64,000 nt of DNA, from positions 3,635,303 through 3,699,302 of the forward strand of contig OX419759.1 in the NCBI GenBank assembly GCA_948567375.1, in the 5' to 3' direction. Below, piece after piece: positions 32,590-46,074 of this stretch. Within the stretch, counting starts at the first letter, position 1; every line of letters starts with the position of its first letter. Made by a program: the position numbers and the translations under genes. This stretch comes from Lunularia cruciata. Taxonomy: Eukaryota > Streptophyta > Marchantiopsida > Lunulariales > Lunulariaceae. The notes under the pieces are model-generated. The model worked only from the letters and a program-made list of their open reading frames with translations, searched no databases and had not been told where the DNA came from.

Positions 32590-35500
32590 ATGGATACTAA
32601 TTTGTGGAATGGAATGGTCGAATTTGCCAAAGACACGTTCAAAGAGCAATGGAGTCATACCAAACATCTTTTTGATGAGCAGCAGCGTGAAGGGAACTTA
32701 CTGAAGATCAATTATATCTTCGTCTGTGTCTTCTTTTTGTTCCTGTGGGCTTTGAATTACTACAGAAAGACATCAACGAAAATTGTTGGGGTGTTGTATG
32801 ACCGATATGACTCGGCTGATAAATTGCTTAAGCTCAAGGTGGACGCTGAGAAGAAGAAGAAATTCCTTGACAGCTTGGCTGCTACATTGGGAAGTTGGAG
32901 ATCTGCTTGTACGTGGTTGGTGGGGGACGAGAGTGTGCGCGTCAATGTCGCTGAGACAGAGCTTCTGATACCCAAGAACAAGAAAGGGAACTTCAAATTG
33001 TTGACTGTGACAATCTTCTTTCCGGCTAATGCTGCTGGTGCGGATGTCGAGAGTTTGCTGGAATCAGTAAAGAAGATCAGCTCATCTCCAGTAAGCGGAG
33101 GAGATGCGGGTCTCAACGGGTTTCGAGGACCCAATATCCTGCAGGCCAAAGTGAAGGTTACTGAAACACTTCTCTCTGATTTGGAGCTCCTTCAGAAAGA
33201 GGCCTCTAAAATTGATCGAAAGTGCACTATCCAAATCGAGTCTTGGGGTATATTGAACAGAGACGGTGAGTGAGCTCTGACAGAACATATGTTCATGCCC
33301 TTGTGATCTCACTTCTTTCCGAGTGTATGGGTTCCTCCCTCGTGCTATTCACTATCGAGCAAGATCCTTCAATTTTGGGTATCCTAACATGTCCTTCTGT
33401 TCTTTTCGGGTGACAGCCAAAAAGCAACTGCTTCATGATGCAAGCGTGCCATCAATTGTACACGCAGAATATGCGGCAGGTATGGCATTCCTTGCAGAAT
33501 AGCAATTTAACGGTTCGGAACAACAATTTAACGGAAGTTTCACATGCTCAGGAGAAGGAGTTTACAAGGATTACAAGGTGACTAGTTAATTCCTGCGTTG
33601 TGCTTTTCTTGATAATCCATGTCTCCTTTTTTAGTCTAATCCGAACTTCTCTCCTGACTGCCGGGCGGTCAACAGTGACCAAGACAAGCCAAGGTTCCGT
33701 TGTCTACTTTGTCACTAATCAGAAAGCCTGTGCTCCCCTTCATGCTCAAAGTTAGGAGCTGAAGATCTCGTCTTTCAACACTAAATTGGCAGTCTCACAT
33801 TAGAATCTGCTGTCCTTCACAGCAGCGGCGTCAGCTCCTCGACGAGCAGATATATAGATAATGCTGTATACCTTTCCTTTGTGTCCAAACCCAGGATTTC
33901 ACTCTGATCGGACATTGTGCGTTCTTTTGGTGCCAGGAATACTGACCATTGCTGGCGACAATCTCAAAGGAGCTGAATTTTGGATAGCGACTCGCCAACG
34001 CAGCCTGAAGTTGGAAGTAAAGTCTCTTGAGGTACAGTACAGTGAGTTGCTATGCCGATGCGTAAGTGGAGAGACTGAAGAGGGGTCCACAAGGTTTTTA
34101 ATTGCAGACAATGTGCAATTAAAAAGATTTAGCTGGGAAACTGTAATCAGTTGATCTGATGATGCCACTCAGAAATTTCTTCAAGTGTTCAACCAGCGAT
34201 TGCAATTGATGTTGCCTAAATAACCTCGGGAATTAACGGCCCAATTAAGTTGGGATTTTTAACCAAAATTTTCGGACATCACAGGAAATATCAAGTGACC
34301 GCCGGCGTAGAACTACCGGGATCCTGAATCTGGAAAGAAGCCATGAGGTTGTCACCTTGTCCCTTAGGTTATTCGCACAAGAGGTGAAGGATGTTCGGGT
34401 TTACGCAACAAAAGACATTGGAAAGGAGAAATCCGGGAAATTAGAGAAACAATCCTTACTGATCCACAGCCGCGCAATACCTGTAAAAGATGCTCTCTGG
34501 GTGCACGGTGAGCTCTCGAACTGAAAGTGTAGTGCTTCCTGAATCTTCTACAAATTTCCCAAAGGAATGATTTTGCTGACTCCTTGTGGTACGTGTTTTC
34601 CTTGCAGCATTCCGGGTTTGGTTGCCAGACTTCCTCTTCACCACACTCTTGGTTTATTCCGCAGTTTGGGGATTTTTCTTTCTGCTCAGACTTTTCAGGA
34701 GCCCTTTCTCGCTGTCTATGGAGCCCGATTTCAACGTGCTAGCCATCATTGTCTTTTATCCTCTTCTACTTTCCATGTTTTTTCAACCCCAAAGGTACGT
34801 GGGTTTGCGCTGGGTTACCAATGGGACATCTGTGTAATTTCATGTTTTCATTGCCAAACTACCATTGATAAGATTCTGTTTCTTGAAACAGAAAGACAAG
34901 ACTGCCGCATTTTAAGTTATTTTTTCTCATACTGCAGACATGGCGAGGCTTACAAGGAGAACGTCCACGGTTTCGTACGGGGGGTGATGACCCTAGTCAT
35001 CGGAGCTGTGGATTTGATCAAGAGAGAGCCTTATCTTGCATGCGTGAGATCTCCCATAGTTGACAGCAAGGGTCAGCCACGCAGTCCCACTGCATCATTA
35101 ACATCGACACAGAGTCCACCCTGTAAGCTTCCTCCTACATGTGACGAAACGTCTCAGTTGTCTACGCTGTCGTCGTTCTGTGAAGGTTTTATTTTGAATT
35201 CGTGCATTTGGTGGTACATAATTCAATCAAATTTCTTCTTTAGGTAGCTTCTTTCCTAGCATACATCCAACAGTTTACTCATTTTTGGAGTAGTTGACGA
35301 GTGTACTTATGCTTGCATTATTCCAGCGGTCCCAACTAGAACAACAACGACATCCTTATCGTCGTCGTCATCGGTTGAATCGTTCGTGCAATCAATACTT
35401 TTAAAGGAGGCAGCTAAATTCTCAATCTTTGATGCGGGCTGGGAGCCTTGCGTGATTGAAAAGGTGGTCGACAACAGATTAGGGAAGACGGTCTTTCAAC

Positions 35501-37347
35501 AAGTTCTGAGAGAAGGAAACGACTTCGACGCGGTAAACAATCCTTTCTATGTGGTTCAAAACAGAAGTGAAACCACCGCATGGCAGGACGAGGCACAAGT
35601 TCACTTGGCGTCCAAGTATCTTATCAAGGCCCTCCAAAAGCACCTACCAAGTCACTCAAGCCTCTTCGGCATGGACCGTCCAAAAGTTCCAGCAAGAGAC
35701 ATTTATGTCATCCTCGATGAACTCACTATCGAGGACAATGGAGGAATGGAATACGATGAGCTGAGCAAGGCCCAGCGGCATTTGGACCTCTTAATCAAAT
35801 ACATCAAGGAGGAATTTAAAGAGGTCACATTACGTTTGGAGCGCATGAGGGAAGAGAAAAAGGTTTCTTATGACTTGCTTTGGGCATTCTTATACCCCAA
35901 TCAGAAAGTCGTCTACAATTGCATGCTGTCCAACATATTGCTGTGCGGTACCGTTTTCGAACGCCTATCATTCAAGCACGACGGTCCTCCCAGTTCGTCT
36001 TCCGATCCCAGTCTGAAAATTGTACTGGACATTTGGGACTACAATGGAAAAGACTACCGCAAGGTTAAGATAGTCCGAGAAATTGCAAGCTTCGATGGCG
36101 AGCGCTCATTCGAGGAGGTCGCTGTTCGGCCCATCGGAATGGCAAGCGCGCCACAGGAAGTCTTAGAAGCGGAGTTTCTCGCCAATGGCAGAAGATTCAA
36201 CGAACTTGCAGTGAAACCAGCCTTTCTGTTCATGAACTACCAGGGGGCTATCTACCTGGCCCAGAGAAAAAGCAAATATGACAAACCAAGCCCTCTGAAG
36301 AAGAAAGCTGATGGAAGGGTGATGATTGACACCGCAGGATTTGCGTCCAACAACCCGGATTTCAAAATGGCTGGTGCGCAGCCACCTCGAACACGACTTG
36401 GAAGGGTTGCAATGCCCCCATCTTACGAGAAGTCAGAACTGCCAACTATGGAATCAGTTAAACCAGTTGAACCATCTGATGAAACTCTAATATACTCCCC
36501 AGCCCTTGTGTATGGGTTCTCTTTTGCTATGAAGGAATGGGGGATGTTTGAGATCGCTGGATTTAGCGAGGTCTCATTCAACGACACTGCTTACAATGAG
36601 CTGGTGATGAACCCTGAGGGGAAAGACTTGATCTACAGTCTGGCAAGCCAGTACGTTGCGCACCCCGAGAAGGAAGATATGAAGTGCATCGACTCCATCT
36701 CGAACAAAGGCGATGGCTGCATTATTCTCTGTTATGGCCCTCCAGGAACCGGGAAGACCCTCACAGCTGAATCTGTAGCAGAACAGTTGCACCGTCCTCT
36801 TTGGGCTATCAGTCTATCTGAGCTCGGGGTGACACCAGAGGAGGTCGAGTGCTCACTTTCAAGAGTTCTGGACATTGCCTCCATGTGGCAAGCGGTTCTT
36901 CTCCTCGACGAAGCTGACATTTTCCTGGAGAAGCGGTCCATGAAGAGCGACCTCAAGCGAAATGCCATGGTGGCGGTTTTTCTTCGCTTGCTGGAGTACT
37001 ATCGTGGAATGATGTTCCTCACCACCAACCGTGTTACGACCTTTGATGAAGCCGTGCGCTCGAGGATCTCCATGTTCGTGAGATACCATCCACTGGGGCA
37101 GCCACAGCGTGAATTGGTTTGGAGCAATCTTTTGTGCAAGGCGGGAATTCACGAAGCTCCTTCTGCTGATGTCGTGTCGAATAGTTTCAACGGACGAGAG
37201 ATTAGAAATGCCATTCAAACCGCCCAAGTTTGGGCAAAAAGCAAGAACGAGCCCCTGCAGATGAAGCATGTGAGTTATGTGGTCAAAATCTTTGCGAATT
37301 CTGTCAAGGAAGTGGAAGAAGAACCTGATACACATCAGAACCCATAA
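32590..37347 (+). CDS. Membrane-anchored AAA+ ATPase with DUF7025-like domain, 8 exons, 1188 aa (copy B)
   Basis: Exons inferred by frame and splice consensus: 32590-33265, 33417-33479, 33676-33750, 33895-34031, 34285-34507, 34608-34794, 34938-35122, 35327-37347. All junctions are GT-AG and the total is 3567 nt in one frame. Membrane helices lie at about 39-58, 397-418 and 434-450. The large last exon holds a DUF7025-like region (about 695-940) and the AAA core: Walker A GPPGTGKT 986-993, Walker B LLLDEAD (D1043, E1044), sensor-1 TTN near 1083, then RSRISM. The LEKRS and LRLLEYYRG blocks are typical of an AAA subfamily very common in filamentous fungi. An ATP-driven remodelling role at a membrane is inferred; the substrate is unknown. 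Alternative acceptors at exons 3 and 4 are possible. Confidence 0.85.
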
Positions 37348-37807
37348 ATACACTTGCTCTATATCTTCCCGTCTGTGAGCTCACATTCTGGAAGACGGCT
37401 GTTGGCTACGAATCGGGGCGAATACTGAAAGAGTTGCGGCATTGCACATAATGCTGCACTCAGAACAGGAGTAGAAGATCGTTTCTCCCTGTTCATGGGT
37501 AAGTAGTGTTGTTAGCTGCAGTGTTTAGGGAAACTCTCTGGTGAACTTGTATATATTGTGATATTATGTATGGCACTTGATCAATAAAATGCAGCGAAAT
37601 TTTGAGATGATAACGGTGGAACTGTTGGAGCGCACAAGCAAGAAACTAGTTGCTCTGTTGTATACTTTAGGCCTACCCGTATTTGCCCGCCGTTGGGTAT
37701 TTTTCTGCTCACTTGAATCAGATAACCCCTGGCTGTCCTGCAATTTAGTTCCATTCGCATAACCCCAATTTGAGGGGTAAGCACATCGTCGTTCGCTTCC
37801 TTCCAAA
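32701..37807 (+). repeat. Segmental duplication, unit B
   Basis: Direct repeat of 1-5079. Unit B holds the apparently functional gene. The right boundary is at about 37807, where the match to unit A ends sharply. Confidence 0.9.
37583..37588 (+). terminator. Putative polyadenylation signal of ATPase copy B
   Basis: AATAAA 236 bases after the stop codon, conserved in copy A. Confidence 0.5.
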
Positions 37808-37852
37808 ACATATTATGCATTATGTCAGACGATTCTGTTATACTCGTCAACA

Positions 37853-37985
37853 TCAAAGCTTTCGGACTGTAGCTACCTCAGATTCTATCTTTCTCCTTTG
37901 GAAGTTTGTGTCTACTCCTTATGGTTCTTCTGGCCAACAACTACAGTACTAGTAGCTGCCCTAGCAGATATTCGATGGGGCATAT
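37853..37985 (+). repeat. Dispersed repeat flanking ATPase copy B, right unit
   Basis: Partner of 30582-30715. It begins about 45 bp after the end of segmental unit B. Confidence 0.7.
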
Positions 37986-40160
37986 CTGGGAGATTGACAT
38001 GGCAGAATGTTCCGAAGTTCTTCCCCATACCACTCCGAATTCGTGAGAACGGCATGTGAAGGGTTTTCAAGGGCCAGGTCATATCTGCCTCAGATCATAA
38101 TAAATGTAGCCTTTCAAGATCGAGACCCCTTTTAGAACCACGGACAGGAAGTCAACATTCTCCTCAGGAACTGACTTCTTTGATTTACTTCTTACTGGCA
38201 AGAAAGTTCGCCGGTGAAACTATGGGGTATCTGCCATCTCGACCGAATCCTGAGTGCGGATAACAGAAGTCATTCTCTTCCTCCTCCGAGGTCTTTGTCC
38301 TCTTCGAGCGGCTGAAGTTATGTACAAGTCACACTCAACTGCAACTCCTCGCGATGATGTTGAGAATGGGTCCTACCGTCTTCTAGACTTGTCTTAGCTA
38401 CAACTGCAGCGTGGGAAGTATCTAATCTGTTGCAGTAGGGCCGGTTCGCCGGGACCATGGTAGTTACCAGAGGCTAAACTTAAAGAAGCTCTTTAAACTT
38501 CCGTCCGCACATCTGCATGCGCGCAGTGCCATGTTGTACCCGCTAGATTAAACTCACTGAAAGGATCAGTTGTGTAGCAGGCCATTCCGAAAAATTCTGG
38601 GCTGCTGCTGAGCTTGGTAGGGTACATAAATAGTCCTGTTTGGCTGAGTTTCGAGTCATGACCGTGAATCCTTTCTGGTATTTCTGTCGCTCTTTTCACT
38701 ACTACAAAGACTTTGTCTAATAACTGCTTCATTAAAACCTTACGTACATCAGTCTCGTTGATTACCGACTGATTATTCACTCGATTGGCCAAGTCGAGTC
38801 AATACTTGTCAAATGGCTTGCATACGCTGTTCAAAGAAGATTCGCACTTCACGAGTTTCTGCTTCAGCTTCCTTCCATAGTCTTACATTTACTTCCCTTT
38901 CACAAAAAGTGTTACTTGGAATTTATGGATGGGATGACACACCAAGTCTTTGAGGGTGAAGTGACTATTTCTTCAGAGGCCTGGTTCGAGTTCGAAGATC
39001 TGGACTGAATGGTTCAGGCTAGAGAATGTCCGGAGATTTGAATTGCATAGGCATGGCCTTTAACAGCAGGTACTACTAAGAAACGGGATCCGGCTAGATC
39101 AAGTACGTGGAGAGTAGACGTACATGGTGACGATTGAGCTAGAATATTTAGAGATAGGAAGTGAAACTGCCCCACGTAGGTGATCACATCCCACGGCTTT
39201 CGTGTTGTTAGGCATCTCCCAAGCAGTTCCCTGTTAGGGGTCATCACCTACAAAAACATGTAGCAGAGAAGTACGCTCGGATGCTGAGTTGAGCAGGTTA
39301 GTGCATCCGGTGCCTATATGCTTCGTAATTCGCGAGATGTTTCTCCACGTATGTCCTCATAAAGATGCAAGTTGGAGATGGAGCGGAGTGAATCACATTG
39401 CGAGTTTTCCTCGGACACTTTTGCGTGCCAAGGTTGAGAATGGGGTCCATGTGTGTGAAATAGGGATTGTACATTCTTGGCAGGTGTGAGAGGAAAAAAT
39501 GTAGAGAGATTGGGAGGGAGAGAGACACAGACTGGTAAAGCTTGTTTGCAGAAATCGATTCTTTTATAGACACACATAAAGTGAGGATGTTGCTCTCTTT
39601 TGTTGTGGCTGGGACCACACACGTTGGAGCAGCTGATTTCTGGAAAGGGTCATCTGTTCGAAGTTGTTACAACTTCCTCCTCCACCTGAAGTTAAAAGCA
39701 TGTGAACGTCTCCCCGTGAGGGCGGCCCACTTCTACCTGCAATATGGGCCTTATCCCCACCAGAAGAGACCTGTTGAACAAAAGAATTTGGACACACAAC
39801 GGCCAGAGATACTTCATTGGGAGAGGTGTAATTAGCATGTCTAGCTTGCTGCTGCTGCGACGAAATGGTGTGTGGGACTCTATCACAGATTTCTCCTCTC
39901 TGTGTAACTTTCTTGCAGAAAATAAGCTCCTCTCCTCGAGGAAGAAGCAGTAGGGTCCACTGCACGACACAAAGTTAAAACTCTGCTGGAATTCGAGATA
40001 TGTGGGGGCACTACTTGACTTAAAGTCAGGAGGTCTAGGTCCTTAATTGGACGATAATCCTGCAGCCATATTCTTGTACTTCTTTGCCTTCTTAGCCTGT
40101 ACTAGGAACTAACAGGTAATCAATAATTTTATGATCACATGATGAAGCATTCGCCCTCAT
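37986..40160. other. Unassigned DNA
   Basis: Several short overlapping frames occur on both strands (for example around 39290-39970), but none shows a domain, conserved start or codon signal I recognise. No transposon domain seen. Confidence 0.45.
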
Positions 40161-40322
40161 TCTTTAACTTATTTGCCTTTCCAAATGTAACTAAGAAGTA
40201 ATTAATAATTTGATCATCACTTGAAGGAGCATTCGTCCTCATTCTTTAACTTATTTGCCTTTCCAAATGTAACTAAGAAGTAATTAATAATTTGATCATC
40301 ACTTGAAGAAGCATTCGTCCTC
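40161..40322. repeat. 81-bp tandem repeat, two full units
   Basis: The block tctttaacttatttgccttt recurs at 40161 and 40242. Each is followed by ccaaatgtaactaagaagta, and a degenerate partial unit precedes them from about 40081. Confidence 0.88.
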
Positions 40323-43155
40323 GGTTCCTAGTTGCTGCATTCAATCGAATTGAAGATGATAAGATATAATCAATTCTTGCAACTCCACTGTGCGGGTACG
40401 TGGTATGCGTCTGCATGGTCTCTTATCCGTAAGAGAACCAGAAGAGCAGAAACTATAAGATAGAGGACGTCCTCCGCGATCTGATGCTATCGATCTTTGA
40501 GGAACTCTTGGTGGAAGGAAAGAGCTGCAGCTGGGCGGCTACTTAGTCGTAGGTTCTGTCTAAAAGGGCGATAGCAAAAAGACGAGAGCAGCTGCATGCG
40601 CCCCTCTTCCTCTCCCACTTTACCTTTCTTTTCTGTAACTTGAAATTGTCGCTTATTACGCTAGCGTCGATTATCGTTTTCTGCAGTGGTAAGTGGGCAA
40701 ACTTCTGCGCTGTCTGCAGGCCTAGGCCTCGTTACCTCGGTACGAACTTGTCAGCATGTTTTCCTGGAGTCACGTACAGTGGGTGCGTTATTTGTGAGCC
40801 TGGTGCTTTTGCATCTTGATATCTCTACACCTGAAGGGTCATATTTTTGCTATGCATATTTCAGATTGTCCTCTAGCTACTTATAGACCTCGATCGTCTT
40901 CTTCTTCTGTTACAGTATCTCTCTCTACTGTAGCTTCCTGACCCGCAGTTCAGCTCCAGCGAGCAGTTTTGGACTACCGGTCTGAATAACGCTAGCGGAG
41001 ACCGTCCAGCACCCTGTTTCGTGTTTGCATGCCTACCCACTCAATTGATTCTCTATCTTACTTTTCCTCTTATTCCTACCTTCAGAGTCTCCTTCTTCAT
41101 CTTGGACACTTGGTGTTGGTTGAGGTCGAAACGCTGGAATGTGAGCTTAAGGGTCGTAACATCCGGGAATTTGATCGGTGGGTGGGTGAGTTGGAGGGCT
41201 TGGCAATATCTTCAAGATCGACAGCCCTCAAGAAGCGGTAGGTGGATTTACAGTGCCGTTTCCTTTGAACGTCTTCCAATATCTGATCTCCTGATTATAG
41301 GAAAGTAGTGAATTAATATTCGTTTGGAACCACCACACCACCACTACCTATAGGAAGAGCTCGAGTTTTGTATAAATACCGTGGGTTATCTCAATTCAGC
41401 TGGTAACGGAGCTGTTTTTCTCCTCAGAAATTCTTTGTACTGTCTTTAGTAAGGCTGAGTACAGCAGTTGGAGTTTTGTCGTCCCCGTGAGACTTGGCCG
41501 CCGATCTTACATACTTTTTGAGGCGATAGAACAAAAGAAGCAGATTCAAGCACGACACTAGCGACAAGCAGCTTGACTTTCGAACCATGGTGCCGTTGAA
41601 GTCAAAATTCACTCCTGAAGGCCTGCAACGGGAATTTAAACTCTTAATAACTTGACAGTTGAGTCTATTCTTATTCCATCTCTAAAGAACTGCAACACCT
41701 CACGTATGCAAGTAGAAGCTTAGTGCTAAATTGCAACATAGCTTATCTGCAAGCGGTATTCTAGATGCAGTAACGAAAACAGTTGAGAACTGCTGAAGGA
41801 CAAGTACTGAAATCAAATACGTAAGGATATCCTTCCTAAACTACGCAAAGGATTCGTCATAACTTCTATTGTTGCTAACCACAGGAGAAAGGAGAGACCA
41901 CACACTACGATAATAAAAGCGGTATTGGTCATTGGAAATTAAAGGGCTCTACACAGAAAACGAGAATGCATTCTATATTCCCTTAGCCTTGTTGCACTAG
42001 ACTATTTTGTGAACGTTTATTCTTCTAAACATCTCCAGCAACTTGAGGAACTCAGCCTGATTTGATTGCAGCCACGTCTGAATCTCCTCAGACTCTGCTC
42101 AAGCCAACTCAAATCCACTTGCAAACCTACTTGAACTATCCTAATACTATATTTTACCTTGCATATAATAAATAATCACCAGCCACAAAATACTAGACAT
42201 AACGGTTTAATATAGAAGTAAAAGTTATTTGGTAGAAATAAATTCTGATAGATGACCTATTCATGACCATAATTCTGAGATTCTCTAAAACGATGAGTCA
42301 TATTTGTCTCTTAGACTCCATATTTGAGTAACGGGAGCAGAAGCCGTTCGGAGAACAACTCTTAGACTAGATACTGTAAACTTTTAACTTCTCTTCAAAG
42401 TCTCTCTACCTGGCGTGGATTTAATGCCTTAGCCTAGCAACCTCGAGCTGTCTTGCTCTCTTGATCTCGGTAGAATGGGTCTTCAAAGTCATGTATGGAT
42501 CGGTGAGATTAGAAAAGAGACCCGCACCGATAGGAAGACCTCATCGGTGACATAACATTAGTCACATCCGATCTTTCTCTTCACTTTTACGTGTGGGTCG
42601 TTCTCTCCGTCCGTCCATGACTCGCATTGGTGCAAATCAAGCTGGACGCGAAATTTTGGTGGGCGGAGAGCCCTCCTCTGTACCGTGAATGCAACACAAT
42701 AGGAATGGCAATATGAAAGACCGTACGGTAAAGTACGGCACTATACCAGTGCCGGACCCACGAAATTTGTATGCAACCAAGTGCCAGTGCCCACCATGCC
42801 CAGATTTATTCCTGGTATCCAGTAACTCGATCGATCTATACATGATTCGAAAGAAGTCAGAGAGCACTTATTTGTACAGTGTCTCGCAAAAGGGCGTAGA
42901 AAACACGAAGGATGGGAAGACCCCATCAAGCACAGTGTTTGTACAATGCATTGGGGTTAGCCCTACTTTACCTCTTCTTCTATCCTTGTACGGCTTAAAT
43001 GGTACTTCCCCTCCTTCTTGTTATCCTACGCTATCGCCTTTCCCCTTCATTTGTAAAGTGCATCAGTGACTAATTAGGGCATGCATGTAGTACCACAGAT
43101 ATCTTCCTGACCTTTAAGAGACGAATGTAGTAATGTAGGTATCCACCGCGCGAGC
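40323..43155. other. Unassigned DNA
   Basis: The longest open stretch (42689-43069, plus, 126 codons) has no recognisable domain and lies in otherwise non-coding sequence. I see nothing else I can support. Confidence 0.45.
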
Positions 43156-43184
43156 GCAAGTGTAGGTACCTATCCTACACTTGC
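43156..43184. repeat. 11-bp perfect inverted repeat, 7-base loop
   Basis: Arms gcaagtgtagg (43156-43166) and cctacacttgc (43174-43184). A small stem-loop of unknown meaning. Confidence 0.8.
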
Positions 43185-43589
43185 ACATCGAGGCATGGCC
43201 GCCTTCACTTGCAAGGTAAGCTTCCAATATTGATGTATAGAGCTTGATACACTTGATGTGGGGAAGTTCTTGTGCAATGACCTGAATGACTACTTGTAGA
43301 GTGAGCTTTCAATTGTAATATATTGATCTATAGAGCTTGATACAAAAGTCGGTGTGCAATGACCTGAATGACCGGAAAGTACATTAATGATCATGAATTC
43401 GGCAATAGTAATATATTGGAGTGGACATTCATGTGAAAGGAAAGAAATGTAGATCAAAATTTTTTAAACCATCTCATTTTTATATTGGTGCATGATACAC
43501 CGGGCTTACTTTAATATAACACAATGGTAAACAATCAGTATTATTTCCCAAACGTCAAATGGGAAATCTATCTTATCCAGGAGCTAATA

Positions 43590-43710
43590 TTATTAAGTAC
43601 ATAACAACCACATTGGAAGGTATGGATTCATATATAACTAATAATGGTATAATTAAGTATATAGCAACCACATTGGAGGGTATGGGATCATATATAACTA
43701 ATAAAGGTAA
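43590..43710. repeat. 60-bp tandem duplication
   Basis: Two units of about 60 bp, each with att-aagta-ata-caaccacattgga and catatataactaataa. In the plus frame they read IIKYITTTLEGM and IIKYIATTLEGM, but there is no other sign of a gene. Confidence 0.8.
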
Positions 43711-44199
43711 CATTGCCCGGACATTTCAAACTCCTCATGTCTTTAAAGCCCAAAAGCTAAGTAGTAAACTTGAAGGGGAAAAAAAAGTGAATTCAATGTA
43801 CATAGAAGTGCAAAACGAATGATGAGCACGAGCCTGAAGAAAAAGGGCTAAAATCAGATACGTAACTGTGGCCCGCCTAAAAGAAAGAGGGAACGAAACA
43901 AAGTAATATATTGCTCAATTGTGTGATATCGATCTCTAAATAAGGTATCTTTTCATGTAAAGGAAGGATCCTTGACTTGTTGGATACTCTTACTGCAGTT
44001 GGTCTTTTTTATAGGCCCATTGCATAAGAAAGTTGTAAGTAAAGGAAATTCTCTTTCTAAAATATGAGAGTTGAGTATGTATTGAGAAATAGCTAGAGCT
44101 CCTCTCTGTTGCAGGGAATCTCTTGTTACATTTCAAAGGTGATCATTAACTATTAATGAATATACCAAAAGAAACTCTATAATCAAATGTAAACAGGTA

Positions 44200-44690
44200 T
44201 TAGAGGATAGTTGTAGCAATTCTCACTTGGATTTTAGCTCCTGCAAATGATTTTACTTATGAAGGGTTTGGAACCATCACATCAAACATGGTATATTGTC
44301 CATTTATGAATGTGTGGTTATATCCATAATCACGCATCAAGGAAATGGTCCAAGCATATAATTTGTACCTTGAACCGTGTAGACAATAACACAACATACA
44401 TAAGGGATACAGTCAAAAGTAAAAATCAAAGGTAAAAAGTTATTAGACGATAGTTGTAACAATTCTCATTGGAATGTTAGCTCGTGCCAATGATTCTACT
44501 TGTAAGGGGTTGGGAAACACCACATCAACAGAGTATATTGTCCATTTTTCAATGTGATTATATCCATTATCACACATCGAGGAAATGGTCCAAGCTTATA
44601 ATTGGTACCTTGAACCGTGTAAATCATAGGACGACATACATATTCATAATATGCATAGTAGCAAAACATTAAACCAAAGTAAAGATTTAT
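44200..44690. repeat. About 243-bp imperfect tandem duplication
   Basis: The gatagttgta-caattctca block occurs at 44206 and 44449 and each unit continues in parallel (gtatattgtccattt, gaaatggtccaagc, accttgaaccgtgta). Substitutions and small indels indicate an old duplication. Confidence 0.82.
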
Positions 44691-46074
44691 GTATAAGGTG
44701 GTAGTACAAACAAAGCTGAACACTTGGATCATATTGTACATTGTTTGTTCATGTTTATATATATTAAATATCAAAACTATAACATTATTCAAGGTTTTAT
44801 GGTATTATACATCATGTGTCTTTGAGCTTTCCTTCCTTTCTCTTTTCCGTCCTATAGATTGCTCAGGTCAGTGCTATGAAGAGCAACTGATCTTTGTTGT
44901 CTGGAATGTGTTATCGATAATATTGACCTTTGAGACCTAGTATTATATATTCTTGCTTAAGTTTCAAAATCTTTTAATCTTTTTCGTTATCGTTTAAACA
45001 TATCTGAAGTCAAAAAGCAAAAGAATTTCACTATATATCCTTACATAGTGGTTTCTTGTTCCCAACCTAGAGGATAAAAGATCATTTACTCTAATACTAG
45101 CTCATATGCCGCTATGGTCACCCCGTCATCCTCAACTATTTACAAGTTGTTACCATACAAGCTATACATAAAACGTGTCACCACTCTCTCCATGTTACAT
45201 ACATACTTTTCCATGCTATATGATAAGAAAGATGATAAGAAATTTTCATTTGAGAATCATACGGGAACGGATTGACTCACGTATTCACAAGACAGGCTAT
45301 AAGGAGAATTTGATAGAGAATTGAATAGAACTATAAATCTGATTATAAACGTTCTCAAAAAACATGACTGAGCACTTAACAACGACACAATATAATTTAT
45401 GAGATGACCTTAGTTCCATAAGTTTTTATAAGGTACCTCCCCAAAAATTGCAAAATGAATTTTCCAAAAAAAAAGTAAGACCTAGTAAGTAGAAAGGAAA
45501 CAATAAATTTTTGGAAAATTTCAGTTCTTATAAAATTTTATGAGGCACATCATCACCACACATAAAAGGTTTTGCGGTTTTGCTGTGAACCTCTATAATA
45601 AGCAAATTGAAACCCTTAATATCTCTAAAATTTCATACACACATGAATTACAACGCAAAGTGTTGCATTTACACGTGAATTGTGAAGAAGGATATAGGTC
45701 AATAAAGCCAATACAAACATGCGGACCCCATCCAAAGATTTTATCATAATGGCAGAATTATTTGGTATGAGTTGGAAACTTACTACAAAATCAAGTAACA
45801 ATCCCAACATCTATATTCCTTAAAGGTGTGAGAGGTGGATGGATGTACTAAAAGAGAACACGGAGTTAGTTAGAAATAACAATCCATAAGGATGACTACA
45901 AAACTCAAGAACCATAAATAGACTACCACTTATAAGAGAGGAAGTTCTTCTTGAGCATCCATCTTGAACCTACATCAATAGTGCTTGCCAGTACTCCAGT
46001 GAGGTGTAGACCCACCTCACCAGAGGGTGCGGTGGCTAGCATGGCTATAGCTTAGACTTCCCTAATCTTTCACA
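44691..46074. other. AT-rich intergenic DNA, nothing recognised
   Basis: No domain-bearing frame or clear repeat. The 5' LTR of the large host element that begins near here was not identified. Confidence 0.45.

Noticed and set aside
39290..39970. Several overlapping frames of about 70-130 codons on both strands
   Set aside because: Mutually overlapping with no domain on either strand. I could not choose one over another.
42689..43069. 126-codon plus-strand frame
   Set aside because: No recognisable domain, no conserved context and no clear gene structure around it. Length alone is not enough in 64 kb of sequence.
43156..43184. Stem-loop as a rho-independent terminator
   Set aside because: The genome is eukaryotic and there is no adjacent gene or T-tract.
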